From NCBI GenBank assembly GCA_015068025.1, contig SVLH01000010.1, forward strand, positions 1-53,456: a stretch of 53,456 nt of DNA, written 5' to 3'. The translations under genes and the position numbers were made by a program. Numbering within the stretch: the stretch's first letter is position 1; the number at the start of each line of letters is the position of its first letter. Below are positions 33,181 through 42,105 of this stretch, one piece after another. This DNA is from Oscillospiraceae bacterium. Lineage in GTDB: Bacteria > Bacillota > Clostridia > Oscillospirales > Oscillospiraceae. The notes below the pieces were generated by a model. The model did no database searches and was not told the DNA's origin. It saw only the letters and a program-made list of their open reading frames with translations.

Positions 33181-34191
33181 TCAAAAACAGCGAACGCTTC
33201 CGCCCATGCGGGTGGAGGTATCCAGCAGCAGGTGCCGATTCTTCCCGCGACCTTCGATCATGTCCACCAGAATTCCCACGGATTCCCGGCCCAGCTCTTT
33301 CCGGGGCTGGACCAATGTGGTCAGGGTAGGCACGGTATAAGCTGACATCTCGATGCCGTCAATGGCTACCACGGAGCAGTCCTCCGGCACCCGCATTCCG
33401 TGGTCGTGCAGCGCCTTCATGGCAGCCACCGCCAGTGCATCCGCGACCACGAACACCGCCGTGAAGTCATCTCTGCGCCGCAGCAGTCTTTCCATGGCCG
33501 TATAGCCGTCGGCCATTTCAAAGGTATCGGTCTCCTCGATCAGGCCTGGGTCCAGCTCGATCCCGCTGTCCGCGAGCGCCTGACAATAGCCGTTATAACG
33601 CAGCTGGCTGATGGAGTGATCCTCCACGGAGTCCAGAATCACGGCGATCTTCCGGTGACCCTGTTCCGTCAGCAGCCTGACCAGCTTATAGGCCTCTTTC
33701 CGGTCGTCGATGGACACCGAGGAATAGGTGTCCGGCGGCAGCGTGCCGAAGCTGTTGGTGTATGTACAGCAGACAAAGGGGATCCCCAGCGCGGCGGTCT
33801 TTTCCGGCGCATAGTCAAACTGGCCGCCCAGCAGGATCAGTCCCCGCAGGCGTTTGGACCGAGCCAGCTCCGCACCGGCGCGCAGTTCATCCTCACCGGA
33901 CCGGATCTGATGCAGCACCATGGTATAGCCGGCTGCCTCGCAAGCTTCTTCCACGGCGTAAATGATGTCGGTAAAAAACGGGTTGCCAACGCCGCGCACC
34001 ACAAGTCCGATGGTGTCCGATGGGGATCTTACCAGATCCCGGGCGCTGCTGTTGGGGACGAAGTGCAGTTCCCGTACAACAGACAGCACTTTTTCCCGGT
34101 TTGCGGCACTTACATCCGGATGGTCATTCAAAACACGGGAAACCGTGCTGACACTGACTCCGCACTTTTTGGCAATATCTTTGATCGTCAA
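33181..34191 (-). CDS. LacI-family transcriptional regulator of the alpha-glucan locus
   Basis: A 336-residue repressor. The N-terminal helix-turn-helix and hinge are MTIKDIAKKCGVSVSTVSRV, then LNDHPDVSAANREKV and PNSSARDLVR. The periplasmic-binding-protein-like sugar domain follows (DTIGLVVRGVGNPFFTDIIY to TTLVQPRKELGRESVGILVD). The start is TTG, with GGAGG 6 bases upstream. It is directly upstream of the transport genes on the same strand and would respond to maltodextrin. Palindromes lie at its own 5' region and at the binding-protein promoter. Confidence 0.92.
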   Translation of the reverse strand: MTIKDIAKKCGVSVSTVSRVLNDHPDVSAANREKVLSVVRELHFVPNSSARDLVRSPSDTIGLVVRGVGNPFFTDIIYAVEEACEAAGYTMVLHQIRSGEDELRAGAELARSKRLRGLILLGGQFDYAPEKTAALGIPFVCCTYTNSFGTLPPDTYSSVSIDDRKEAYKLVRLLTEQGHRKIAVILDSVEDHSISQLRYNGYCQALADSGIELDPGLIEETDTFEMADGYTAMERLLRRRDDFTAVFVVADALAVAAMKALHDHGMRVPEDCSVVAIDGIEMSAYTVPTLTTLVQPRKELGRESVGILVDMIEGRGKNRHLLLDTSTRMGGSVRCF

Positions 34192-34237
34192 AAGGGTCCT
34201 CCCTGCCGCAAAACGGGCCCGGTACTGCTTCCGAAAT

Positions 34238-34251
34238 CGTTACCGGTAACG
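34238..34251 (-). promoter_or_regulatory. Probable LacI-family operator in the regulator's leader
   Basis: CGTTACCGGTAACG is a perfect 14-base palindrome with the central CG typical of LacI-family operators. It lies at about +14 to +27 of the predicted transcript, where binding would give autoregulation. Confidence 0.65.
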
Positions 34252-34271
34252 TTTCCAGTTCTTCCGAAATT

Positions 34272-34300
34272 ATGATAGCAGGATTCTTTCCTTCCGTCAA
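34272..34300 (-). promoter_or_regulatory. Sigma-A promoter of the LacI-family gene
   Basis: TTGACG (34295-34300), a 17-base spacer and TATCAT (34272-34277) stand upstream of the palindromic operator. The stretch 34301-34429 is AT-rich and shows no gene and no clear terminator for the ABC exporter gene above it. Confidence 0.65.
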
Positions 34301-34429
34301 TGGATTCTCTTTATTTTTGTATATTATTTTATATTTTCTGCAAAAAAGTGTGTATTTTGTCTGGAAACTATCCATTTCAAAGTAGAATGTGCGATTTTTT
34401 GCCATTTCTTCTCGACCCCGCCAAACAGG

Positions 34430-36118
34430 TCAGCTCTGCTGCATCTTTTCGAAGCGGATGTGCTTGTCGCAGACTTCCAGCGCCGCCTCCCGATGGGTCA
34501 CGATCAGAAGCGTACGGTCGGTCATGGAGCGCAGGTTTTCCAGCAGCTGCATCTCGGTTTGTCCGTCCAGCGCGCTGGTGGCCTCATCCAGAAGCAGAAC
34601 AGGACGATCCGACAGCAGGGCGCGGGCGATGGCAATTCGCTGCATCTGCCCCTCCGAAAGACCGCTTCCCCGCTCGCCGAGGAACGTTTCCAGTCCATCG
34701 GGCAGTTCATCCACAAACTTCTCTGCACAGGCGATCCGCAGCGCCTGCCGAATGGCATCCTCCTGTTTCATCAGCTTCGGATCGCCGAATGCGAGGCATT
34801 CCCGGATCGTGCCGGAGAGAAGGTGATTCCCCTGCGGCACATAGGCGAACAATCCCCGCCACACAGCTTCCATAGGTCGCTGGGTCCCATCCGCATCCCG
34901 CAGATATGCACTTCCCTCGTGCAGGGGATACAATTTCAGCAGCAGCTTCAGGGTCGTGCTCTTTCCGCAGCCGGAGCCGCCGGTAAAGGCAACGAATTCT
35001 CCTTTATGGATCTCCAGATTCAGGTTCTGCAGCACCGGAGAACTGCCGTCCTCCTCGTAGGAAAAGCAGGCATTTTCCAGACCCATGGCATCGAACCGTT
35101 CCGCATAGTAGGTTCGGATCTCCTCCTGCGGGAAGGGGCTTTGTGCGGAATCGAGGGGATATGCCTCCACTTCCATCAGCCGCTCGGCGCTGGCTGTCAT
35201 GATGGAATACTGCCCCAGCACAGAAGAGATGGTGCTCAGGGGCGCATCCAGCAGATTGACCAGATACAGCACGCTGGACATGGTGCCGTAGGTCAGCGTT
35301 CCCTGCAGGATCCCCCAGCCGCACAGGCCGACGCCCAGCGCCTGAATACCAGCAAAGGCGCCGCTTACCGCGCTGTGTCCGAAGAGCAGCACGCCTGCCC
35401 GGCGCATTCTCGCCTCGCCCAATTCCTTCATGCGGTCACCGGCCTGACCGACCGCAGCCTCTTCCTGCGTAAAGGTGCGGATCACCAGCAGGCTGGAAAG
35501 CCGCTCCTGCAAAAACACGCGCACCCGGCCATCCGCCTGCTGCACCGCTTTGTGGTTCTTTCCCACCCATTTGCGGAAGATATGCGATCCGGTCAGGATC
35601 AGGAGCCCGCCGGGAATCAGCAGCCAGATCACAGCAGGAATGATCTGAAAAAGTGCAATGACCGCGCCAAAAATCCGCACCAGCATGCCGCTCACATTCG
35701 GCACGATCTGCACCAGAGCAGATTCCACCACCTGCACATCGGAGGTGATGCGGGTGATCCACTCGCTGGAATGAACCCCGGAGACCCTGGCATAGTCACG
35801 GCGAAGCAGCTGGGAGAAGGTCCGCAGCCGGAACCGCCGTTCCAGCGCCACTTTTCCCCGCTCCTCCACATAGCGACCCGCGATCATCAGCAGCATGGAC
35901 AGCAGCGACAGCGACACAAACAGGATCAGATCCTGGCGAAAGGCGTCGCGCAGGCCTGCGGCCGCACTGTTCACCACATCGCTGAGTGCAAAGGCAAAGG
36001 AAATGCACACGCAGCTTTGTGCAACGCGGATCAGACCCAGCAGCAGGATCCACCACTTTGCCGATCCGGAAACCGTCCAGATCCAACGAAGGGTGCCGCC
36101 GTCCTTTTTCCTTTTCAT
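34430..36118 (-). CDS. ABC exporter, fused membrane and ATPase domains
   Basis: A 562-residue MsbA-type half-exporter. Six membrane helices occupy residues 1-300 (WWILLLGLIRVAQSCVCISF; GGLLILTGSHIF), with no N-terminal C39 peptidase domain. The ATPase has Walker A AFTGGSGCGKSTTLKLLL, Q-loop YVPQGNHLLSGT, signature RGSGLSEGQMQRIAIARALL and Walker B VLLLDEATSALDGQ, then the switch His in LIVTHR. It is the last gene of the eleven-gene operon, 4 bases after the FrhB-like gene. With no Wzx/Wzy, it is the likely export route for the product. Confidence 0.94.
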   Translation of the reverse strand: MKRKKDGGTLRWIWTVSGSAKWWILLLGLIRVAQSCVCISFAFALSDVVNSAAAGLRDAFRQDLILFVSLSLLSMLLMIAGRYVEERGKVALERRFRLRTFSQLLRRDYARVSGVHSSEWITRITSDVQVVESALVQIVPNVSGMLVRIFGAVIALFQIIPAVIWLLIPGGLLILTGSHIFRKWVGKNHKAVQQADGRVRVFLQERLSSLLVIRTFTQEEAAVGQAGDRMKELGEARMRRAGVLLFGHSAVSGAFAGIQALGVGLCGWGILQGTLTYGTMSSVLYLVNLLDAPLSTISSVLGQYSIMTASAERLMEVEAYPLDSAQSPFPQEEIRTYYAERFDAMGLENACFSYEEDGSSPVLQNLNLEIHKGEFVAFTGGSGCGKSTTLKLLLKLYPLHEGSAYLRDADGTQRPMEAVWRGLFAYVPQGNHLLSGTIRECLAFGDPKLMKQEDAIRQALRIACAEKFVDELPDGLETFLGERGSGLSEGQMQRIAIARALLSDRPVLLLDEATSALDGQTEMQLLENLRSMTDRTLLIVTHREAALEVCDKHIRFEKMQQS

Positions 36119-36122
36119 TGGA

Positions 36123-37205
36123 TCATCCTCCGTACTTTTTCAAAATCAGGGGAATATCGCAGCAGCCGTCCTCCCCTTTTCGGGCATAGTCACGAAACAG
36201 CAGCTTGCGCAGGATCGTTTCCTTCGCCGGGGTCTGCAGCGCCTCCTGCTGTGCATCCTCCCGGCTGCTCTCCAGCACAACGGCACGGGCGCCGGCAGCA
36301 TCCAGCAGTTTCAGCGCGGCCTCCGTTCGGGCGATCACCAGCGAAGTGCCTTTTCCGTCCGCTAGCTCCGGACGCGTTTTCTCAATGCCCCAGAAATCAC
36401 CGATGGTAAGATCGAAGGGCAGTTCCCAGCGGGTATAGGGACACCGATGGCAGCTGGGTCGCAGCGCCAGACATTTCAGATAGATCCGGCAGAAGGCGTC
36501 CCGCCCCATAGGCATGGCCCGCTCCTGTCCGCCCACGGTAAAGGCCACCGTGTGTCCGTCGTTGCAGCTGCGTTTATCCCGGAAACAGTAGGCCTGCAAA
36601 GGCCCTCCCTTTTCCAGGTATGCCACATAGTCCCGCCACAGTCCCGGAGACTGCACGCCGCGGCAGACCAGCGCCGCAAGGAGCAGCCCCGCCGGCTTCT
36701 CCCCGAAATAACGGAGCATTCCGTCACACTGGCAGGGTGTGCCGGTAAACAGCACCCGACGCCCCGCCGCCAGCGCTTCCGCCACAGCAGCGTATGCGCC
36801 GTCCATATCGCTTTGTACATACTTGGCCTTGCGCATGGGCGCAATGTCGTCGGAAAGCACATGACGCACCCGGAATTTCTCGTCAAACACGGCGCCGCAG
36901 ACCAGTCCGCCCTGTGCGAGGATCTGCTCCGCCAGCAGGGAAAAAGCCCCACCGGAGGTGCTGGCGCGCAAAAGCGCCTCCTCTTCGGCCCGCACCGCAA
37001 AGGCACGACCCGCACAGCCCTCCGGAGCGGACAGCGCCGGGCAGGCCGCCTGACATTTCCCGCAATCCACACAGCGTTCCGCATCGATCACGGGATAGGA
37101 AAAGCCCTCCTCGTCCGCCGTCATGGCAATCGCACCCGCAGGACAGACCGCCGCGCAGCTCCCGCATCCGAAGCAGTCTGCTTTATTCTCAAACAGCCGA
37201 ATCAT
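36123..37205 (-). CDS. Ferredoxin-F420 dehydrogenase beta-subunit-like protein
   Basis: A 360-residue Fe-S flavoprotein-like protein. The N-terminal 2[4Fe-4S] domain is CFGCGSCAAVCPAGA and CVDCGKCQAACPALS. The FrhB domain follows: RASTSGGAFSLLAEQIL, then VLFTGTPCQCDGMLRYFG and LTIGDFWGIEKT. Such proteins regularly pair with polysaccharide pyruvyl transferases in surface-glycan loci of gut bacteria; their reaction is not known and probably does not use F420. The gene overlaps the pyruvyl transferase gene by 17 bases. Confidence 0.9.
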   Translation of the reverse strand: MIRLFENKADCFGCGSCAAVCPAGAIAMTADEEGFSYPVIDAERCVDCGKCQAACPALSAPEGCAGRAFAVRAEEEALLRASTSGGAFSLLAEQILAQGGLVCGAVFDEKFRVRHVLSDDIAPMRKAKYVQSDMDGAYAAVAEALAAGRRVLFTGTPCQCDGMLRYFGEKPAGLLLAALVCRGVQSPGLWRDYVAYLEKGGPLQAYCFRDKRSCNDGHTVAFTVGGQERAMPMGRDAFCRIYLKCLALRPSCHRCPYTRWELPFDLTIGDFWGIEKTRPELADGKGTSLVIARTEAALKLLDAAGARAVVLESSREDAQQEALQTPAKETILRKLLFRDYARKGEDGCCDIPLILKKYGG

Positions 37206-38235
37206 CGCACACCAAACCCTTCAAATAGTTCAGAGAAGCCGCTCTCCGCTGCTCCATCTTTGCCCAGACACGCTCATATTCCGGCTGTACCGGATGATCC
37301 AGCGCATCGGAAAGTTCCAGATATGCCAGCAATTCTTCAATGCGGCCGTTACGGCTGCTCAATTCCCCGCCAAGGCGCTGTACCTGAAAACGCCGCTCAA
37401 AAATCATGGAAAACACCATACCGTGGAACGAGTTGGTAAACACACAGCGGGCACCGCGGATGGCGTCCAGCCACTCCGTTACACCGGTGCCGTTCCACGC
37501 CTCCATGCCCAGCTGCGGCACGAACGACGCAGTAACTACCCGCAGGGGCAGCCCCAGTTCCTGTGCCTCGGCCTGGGCCTTTTCCACCAGCGCTTCGTCA
37601 TATTTCAGAAGGAACAGCAGCACATAGTCCTCTGCCGGTAGCGGCGCTGCCAGTTCCCGCCAGTGGGCTCTGTCCGGCAGAAGGGTGGGATCCAGGCAGA
37701 CCACCGCATCCCGCCCGGTGAGTTTTTTTACCAGCTGACAGCCGCTTTCCTCCCGCACGGAGATGGCGCGGAAGCCGGCCAGCTGGGCTGCCGCCCAGAC
37801 CTCCGCCTTCTCGGGCAGGGCATCGGCGCCGAAGCTGGCGGCATAACTGCAGCGCTGCTCCGGCCGTGCAAAGGGCAGAAAATATCTGGCGTCGGCGCCG
37901 GGGATCCGGAAATTCCAGATCTGATCGCTGCCCGCCACAAACAGATCGTAGTTCTCTGCAATGGGATCTGTCGGCGCATAGGGCGCAGAGATCTCCAGAC
38001 GTTCCTTCCGGAACGCCGCAAACAGGGCGGCGCGTTTTTGTCCCGCCGCCTGCATCCGCCGCGCAAACAGGGACTGTGCGGCAGACGGCTGAGCAGACTC
38101 CGCCCCCTGCGGTGCATTGATCTGCACAAACTCGCTGTCCGCACCCAAAACGGAAAGCGTATGCTGCAGCGCATGCGCCTGCAGCACCGCGCCGTAACTG
38201 TCCGCTTCATGGAAGGTCAGAATACCAACTTTCAT
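37189..38235 (-). CDS. Polysaccharide pyruvyl transferase family protein
   Basis: A 348-residue protein of the PS_pyruv_trans family, which puts pyruvate ketals on sugars. It begins MKVGILTFHEADSYGAVLQA, the usual N-terminus (T-F-x-x-x-x-N/S-Y-G-A-x-L-Q). FVAGSDQIWNFRI, SYAASFGAD, ISVREESGCQLVKKLTGRD and VFTNSFHGMVFSMIF are the other landmarks. It overlaps its upstream glycosyltransferase gene by four bases (ATGA) and sits with the FrhB-like gene as usual for this pair. Confidence 0.92.
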   Translation of the reverse strand: MKVGILTFHEADSYGAVLQAHALQHTLSVLGADSEFVQINAPQGAESAQPSAAQSLFARRMQAAGQKRAALFAAFRKERLEISAPYAPTDPIAENYDLFVAGSDQIWNFRIPGADARYFLPFARPEQRCSYAASFGADALPEKAEVWAAAQLAGFRAISVREESGCQLVKKLTGRDAVVCLDPTLLPDRAHWRELAAPLPAEDYVLLFLLKYDEALVEKAQAEAQELGLPLRVVTASFVPQLGMEAWNGTGVTEWLDAIRGARCVFTNSFHGMVFSMIFERRFQVQRLGGELSSRNGRIEELLAYLELSDALDHPVQPEYERVWAKMEQRRAASLNYLKGLVCDDSAV

Positions 38236-39083
38236 TTTCCAAGGTCCTTTCTCGCCTGCTGCACCGCGCTGTAAACCAACGCAGCTTTCGCCCTGCGTTC
38301 CACAAGGGCGATCTGCTGTTCACATCTGCTGCGGTCACAGTCACAGTACTTCAAAATCTCTTTCTGCAGGACGGTAAAGTTTTCAATCCGGCGAAGCATA
38401 TCCTGATATGATCGCTTCCGGCTGGAATGACTGCCGCTGCGGCGGCAATATGTATGCAGCTTTTCATCCAGATACCCACAGACCGTTCTGCTGGCAGGCG
38501 GCAGAAGCAGCTGCAGATTCTGCCCCTCCGGCGACTCCGGGATCTGCTTTTCCGGATAGCAGGCAAAAAACAGCTCCGTCCGCACCATATAGCAGCCGGC
38601 ATAGCAATAGGTCCGGTCGGTGAGCAGCGCCTCAAACACATTCTGGTCGGCTCTGTCCGCCGCCCGGGCGCTTTCTTCCAGCACCGTTCCCGTATCCGCG
38701 TCCAGCACCGTACCGTTGCTGCGCACCATACCCGCCTGCGGATGCTCCATCAGCCAAAGCGCCTTTTTCTCCACGCTGTCCGGCGTCAGAAGATCATCGG
38801 CGTCGCACCATGTAAAAAACGTTCCGGAGATCAGGGGAAGGGCGGCATTCATGGCGGCGGCCTGTCCCCCATGGGGGCAGAACAGCAGACGAGTCTCGAC
38901 CCCCGCCGCTGCCAGCATATCGGCAGACTGGCGCATACATTCGCCCGAATCGTCCGAAGATCCGTCATCCACCAAAATCAGCTCCAGCGGCCGCCAGGTC
39001 TGGGCGGCCACACAGTCCAGATAGTCCCGCAGCCACGGCATGGCGTTATAAACAGGCGTTACCAGCGTCACCAGCGGTCTCAT
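38232..39083 (-). CDS. Family 2 glycosyltransferase (third in the operon)
   Basis: A 283-residue GT-A enzyme. The nucleotide-binding start is TLVTPVYNAMPWLRDYLDCV, followed by ELILVDDGSSDDSGE. The metal D-x-D region is FTWCDADDLLTPDSVEKKAL. The C-terminal third is Cys/Arg-rich (YCDCDRSRCEQQIALVERR), unlike the other two glycosyltransferases here, with no membrane helix. It is coupled by four-base overlaps to the genes on both sides. Confidence 0.92.
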   Translation of the reverse strand: MRPLVTLVTPVYNAMPWLRDYLDCVAAQTWRPLELILVDDGSSDDSGECMRQSADMLAAAGVETRLLFCPHGGQAAAMNAALPLISGTFFTWCDADDLLTPDSVEKKALWLMEHPQAGMVRSNGTVLDADTGTVLEESARAADRADQNVFEALLTDRTYCYAGCYMVRTELFFACYPEKQIPESPEGQNLQLLLPPASRTVCGYLDEKLHTYCRRSGSHSSRKRSYQDMLRRIENFTVLQKEILKYCDCDRSRCEQQIALVERRAKAALVYSAVQQARKDLGK

Positions 39084-39745
39084 GGTCTCTTCATCCTTTT
39101 GCGCAGCAGCGCCGCGTAATTTGCCATTTCATTGCTTCTTTGCAGGCGACCCGTATTGGTCAGGTGCAGGCGGCGGCGCAGCGTCACGGCGGAAAGCTGC
39201 GCAGTTTTGATGCCTGCGTCCCGCAGCTTCATCTGCCAGTCCACAGTCTCGCCGCTTTTCATGGTCTCATCAAACAGTCCCACCGTTTCAAAAACGGTCC
39301 GGCGGATCAGGCTGCACCCGGGCAGCACACCGCCGTAGGCTCCATTTCGGGGGCGAAGTTCCGCCTGCTGCGCCTCCGTCAGTTCCGGGGAAACAAAATC
39401 CTCCGCCATGGCAAACACCGCGTCGGCTTTCTGCTCTGTCATGGCCGCATACAGCGCATCCAGCGCACCGGCGGTAAAGAGATCGTCGGCATCCAGCAAG
39501 GCGATCAAATCGCCCTTTGCCGCACGCAGACCGACATTGCGGGCAGAGGCCGCACCGCCCTGCGCCTTTTGCAGCACGGTAACGCCCAGCTGCCGCGCCA
39601 CTTCGGCCGTGCGGTCGGCAGAGCCGTCATCCACCACGATGATCTCCACCGTTCCGGGCCAGTTCTGCGCCCGTACGGAGGCCACCGCCTCTGCCACGTA
39701 CCGCTCTGCCTGATAAGCAGGAATGATAACGGATAAGGATCCCAT
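39080..39745 (-). CDS. Family 2 glycosyltransferase (second in the operon)
   Basis: A 221-residue, compact GT2 protein: LSVIIPAYQAERYVAEAVAS, EIIVVDDGSADRTAEVARQL, GGAASARNVGLRAAKGDLIA and LLDADDLFTAGALDAL. The C-terminal part (LRRRLHLTNTGRLQRSNEMA) strongly resembles that of the 43.2-kb glycosyltransferase (LRRIHNDNISLTHRKVGREN), so the two may be duplicates with different acceptors. Its start codon overlaps the stop of the PP-loop gene before it. Confidence 0.92.
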   Translation of the reverse strand: MGSLSVIIPAYQAERYVAEAVASVRAQNWPGTVEIIVVDDGSADRTAEVARQLGVTVLQKAQGGAASARNVGLRAAKGDLIALLDADDLFTAGALDALYAAMTEQKADAVFAMAEDFVSPELTEAQQAELRPRNGAYGGVLPGCSLIRRTVFETVGLFDETMKSGETVDWQMKLRDAGIKTAQLSAVTLRRRLHLTNTGRLQRSNEMANYAALLRKRMKRP

Positions 39746-40902
39746 CAGATCAGCTCCTTTTCGTTCCGGGCTTTCTCTGCCGCGGCTTTGGCTGCACGCA
39801 GAATACGAACACGGCGCTGCGCGGCGGGCGGCAGTTCCATCCCCCGCTGCTTCATGACCTGCAGCACCTCGGCATAATGCTGGCTGTGGGCGCTGACAGC
39901 GACCTTCGCCAAAATCTCGTCCTTGTTTTTATAAAAAGCGGCGACATCAAAGGCCTCCGCAAACACTTCCAGTTTATCAAGTGCATACAATGCGGCCTGA
40001 GTACGGATACACTTGCCGCACTGTCCGCAGTTTTGCTCTCTCCCATAAATGCACGGGTGCAGGTATTTCCGCGCCGGCGGGAACTCCGAAAGCTCCTGCA
40101 GCTTTTGGATCCGGGTCACATTGCCGCCGGAGGAATAAAACACCGTGTTGTCCGTTTCAAAGCAAAACAGGGGCAGCAATTCATAATAGGCGCTGTTTTC
40201 CTGCACAAAGGAAAAGCGGGAAAACTCGTATGCGCCGGAGTTCAGGAACGTCCCGAACAGCTTTTGCAGTGCCAGTACTACCGCAGGAAGCCGGAAGCCG
40301 GCCACCGCCAGATAGTTTTCATCCTGGATCAAATGCAGATTGGAACTGACTGTGACCACAGAGAGGGGATACTCCTTCGCGATCCCCTGCCGGGCTCGCC
40401 GAGCCATGGTGCGCAGCATCGCCTCGTTATCGGCGGACTCCAGCGCACCGTTGCTGGCGATGAGCAGATGGGTCAGGCGACGGCTTTTCTCCTGCGCCGC
40501 AATGTGGTGCATCAGGGTGTACATACAGTCCACGCCGCCAGTCCAGCCGGTGCCCACTGCCCCGGCGCAGGACAGCGCTTCGTCCGTCACCGGCGCATGA
40601 ATGGCGATGGGATGATAGATCTCCATATTGGCCGCCATAGGCGGGATCAGGTACTGCTCCAGCTGATATTTCAGCCGCCGGGTCAGGGGCGCCTCGCAGA
40701 CGATATCCTCCCCCATACGCATAGCGGTGGTCAGCACGCCGACAACAAAGGCGTCCAGCCGGTCATCGGTGAGACAGGCGCCGTATTCCGATTCCACGGT
40801 AAACCACGCCTCCGATCGGCACGCTCCAATGGTGATCTGCGCGCAGAGGGACACAGAGTCCCCATTTTGGCGCAGATAGGGCTTTTCAATTCGAATGGCC
40901 AT
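39745..40902 (-). CDS. QueC-like PP-loop enzyme, copy 3 (motif TGGVDC)
   Basis: A 385-residue protein. An N-terminal ~115-residue domain (EAWFTVESEYGACLTDDRLD) is shared by all three copies. The PP-loop at 119-126 is G-W-T-G-G-V-D-C, where the usual SGGxDS has Thr for Ser and Cys for the last Ser. The C-terminal zinc-type site is HPCIYGREQNCGQCGKC (C-x7-C-x2-C-x2-C), as in QueC. PP-loop enzymes adenylate a carboxylate or carbonyl using ATP. The substrate is unknown. It is the most divergent of the three in its motif. Confidence 0.85.
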   Translation of the reverse strand: MAIRIEKPYLRQNGDSVSLCAQITIGACRSEAWFTVESEYGACLTDDRLDAFVVGVLTTAMRMGEDIVCEAPLTRRLKYQLEQYLIPPMAANMEIYHPIAIHAPVTDEALSCAGAVGTGWTGGVDCMYTLMHHIAAQEKSRRLTHLLIASNGALESADNEAMLRTMARRARQGIAKEYPLSVVTVSSNLHLIQDENYLAVAGFRLPAVVLALQKLFGTFLNSGAYEFSRFSFVQENSAYYELLPLFCFETDNTVFYSSGGNVTRIQKLQELSEFPPARKYLHPCIYGREQNCGQCGKCIRTQAALYALDKLEVFAEAFDVAAFYKNKDEILAKVAVSAHSQHYAEVLQVMKQRGMELPPAAQRRVRILRAAKAAAEKARNEKELI

Positions 40903-40908
40903 ACGTTC

Positions 40909-42105
40909 TCACTTCCATGCAAAGGGTATATCCGCGTCCTGATCCCGAAAATACGTATCCGTGACGCGCACAGCCGCCGACAGCAATCTGGCCCGCCGTT
41001 CCAGCTGCGGCGTAATGGGAATACTGGCTCGCACCAGTTCCTCCAGCCCCTCCTCATGGATTCCGCCGGTGCGCATCAAAGCCCGGGCGATAAACTCCTC
41101 CCGGTTTTTTCGGTACAGTTCCAGATCATAGACCGCCGCGTACCGATCCAGCTTTCCCAGACAGTCAAACACGACCTGGGCGATGGAACATTTCCTGCAG
41201 ACACCGCAATTCCCCTCCGAGGTGAAGCAGGCATGGAGCCAGCGGTAGGATGGCTCCCAATCAGAGAGGGCGATCAGCTTCTGAAGGCGGGTAACTTCAC
41301 CGCCGATCGGATAGAATGTCGTCCCCCCTGTTGAGCAGGTCATCACCGTGAGCAGATCATAGTAACAGGCATCCCCTCTCACCTTTTCCGGATCCAGCAT
41401 GAACTTTTTAAAGGGATTGGAGGTGGAGAGATAATAGACGGAAAAAAGGCCGTTCAGCGCGAGGATCGCAGAAAAGATCCGGTAGGTAACGGCATCCGAA
41501 ATGTAATGCAGTCCGTTGACGCTCATCACATCCACCAAATCCTCGTTGAAGTTGGTGTCGATGCAGACCAGTTCCAGCCCCTGCTCATCGGCAAAACGGC
41601 GGGCAAAGCCGCAGGCCGTTTCAAAATTCTCCCGATAGCGCTTCCCCTTGAAGGCACCCACATTCAGCACCGTCAGATGGGTCAGGGCGAAGCCGGGCTG
41701 CACCCTGCCGGGCATGTGCTGCATCACGGTATACAGAGAGTCCACGCCGCCGGTAAAGCCGGTACCCACCGCGCCGGCGCCGGGCTCCGTTCCCGGCGCA
41801 GCCTCCGCATGGATGCGAAAGCGCTTTCCGATGCCGGAATTGGCGATGGTGGGAATATGGTAGGTCTCCAGCTGATGCAGCAGCCGTTCCGATACCGGTG
41901 CATCACACCGGATATCCAGCCCCCTCCGAAACGCCATGGCCAGCAGCGCCATGACGAAGGGATCTGCCCGGCGGGTAAAGAAGCGGGCATACCGCTCCTC
42001 CACGCCAAACCAGAGGATCGTTCCCCTGTCTCCGATGCTGACCGGCGCACAAAGGCGTGCCTGTCCGTCTACGGTTTCGACATAGGGTTTTCCGATGCAG
42101 ATCAT
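40909..42105 (-). CDS. QueC-like PP-loop enzyme, copy 2 (motif TGGVDS)
   Basis: A 398-residue paralogue of its two neighbours. The N-terminal domain is ILWFGVEERYARFFTRRADP, then FVMALLAMAFRRGLDIRCDA and LLHQLETYHIPTIA. The PP-loop reads GTGFTGGVDSLYTVM (118-123). The Cys cluster is HACFTSEGNCGVCRKC (C-x6-C-x2-C-x2-C). The C-terminal tail is longer than in the others (TDTYFRDQDADIPFAWK). It overlaps copy 1 by four bases and ends 6 bases before copy 3. Confidence 0.85.
   Translation of the reverse strand: MICIGKPYVETVDGQARLCAPVSIGDRGTILWFGVEERYARFFTRRADPFVMALLAMAFRRGLDIRCDAPVSERLLHQLETYHIPTIANSGIGKRFRIHAEAAPGTEPGAGAVGTGFTGGVDSLYTVMQHMPGRVQPGFALTHLTVLNVGAFKGKRYRENFETACGFARRFADEQGLELVCIDTNFNEDLVDVMSVNGLHYISDAVTYRIFSAILALNGLFSVYYLSTSNPFKKFMLDPEKVRGDACYYDLLTVMTCSTGGTTFYPIGGEVTRLQKLIALSDWEPSYRWLHACFTSEGNCGVCRKCSIAQVVFDCLGKLDRYAAVYDLELYRKNREEFIARALMRTGGIHEEGLEELVRASIPITPQLERRARLLSAAVRVTDTYFRDQDADIPFAWK

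Noticed and set aside
31760-33340. A 526-codon frame opposite the binding-protein gene
   Set aside because: Antisense shadow rich in Gly/Val; runs over the binding-protein terminator and promoter.
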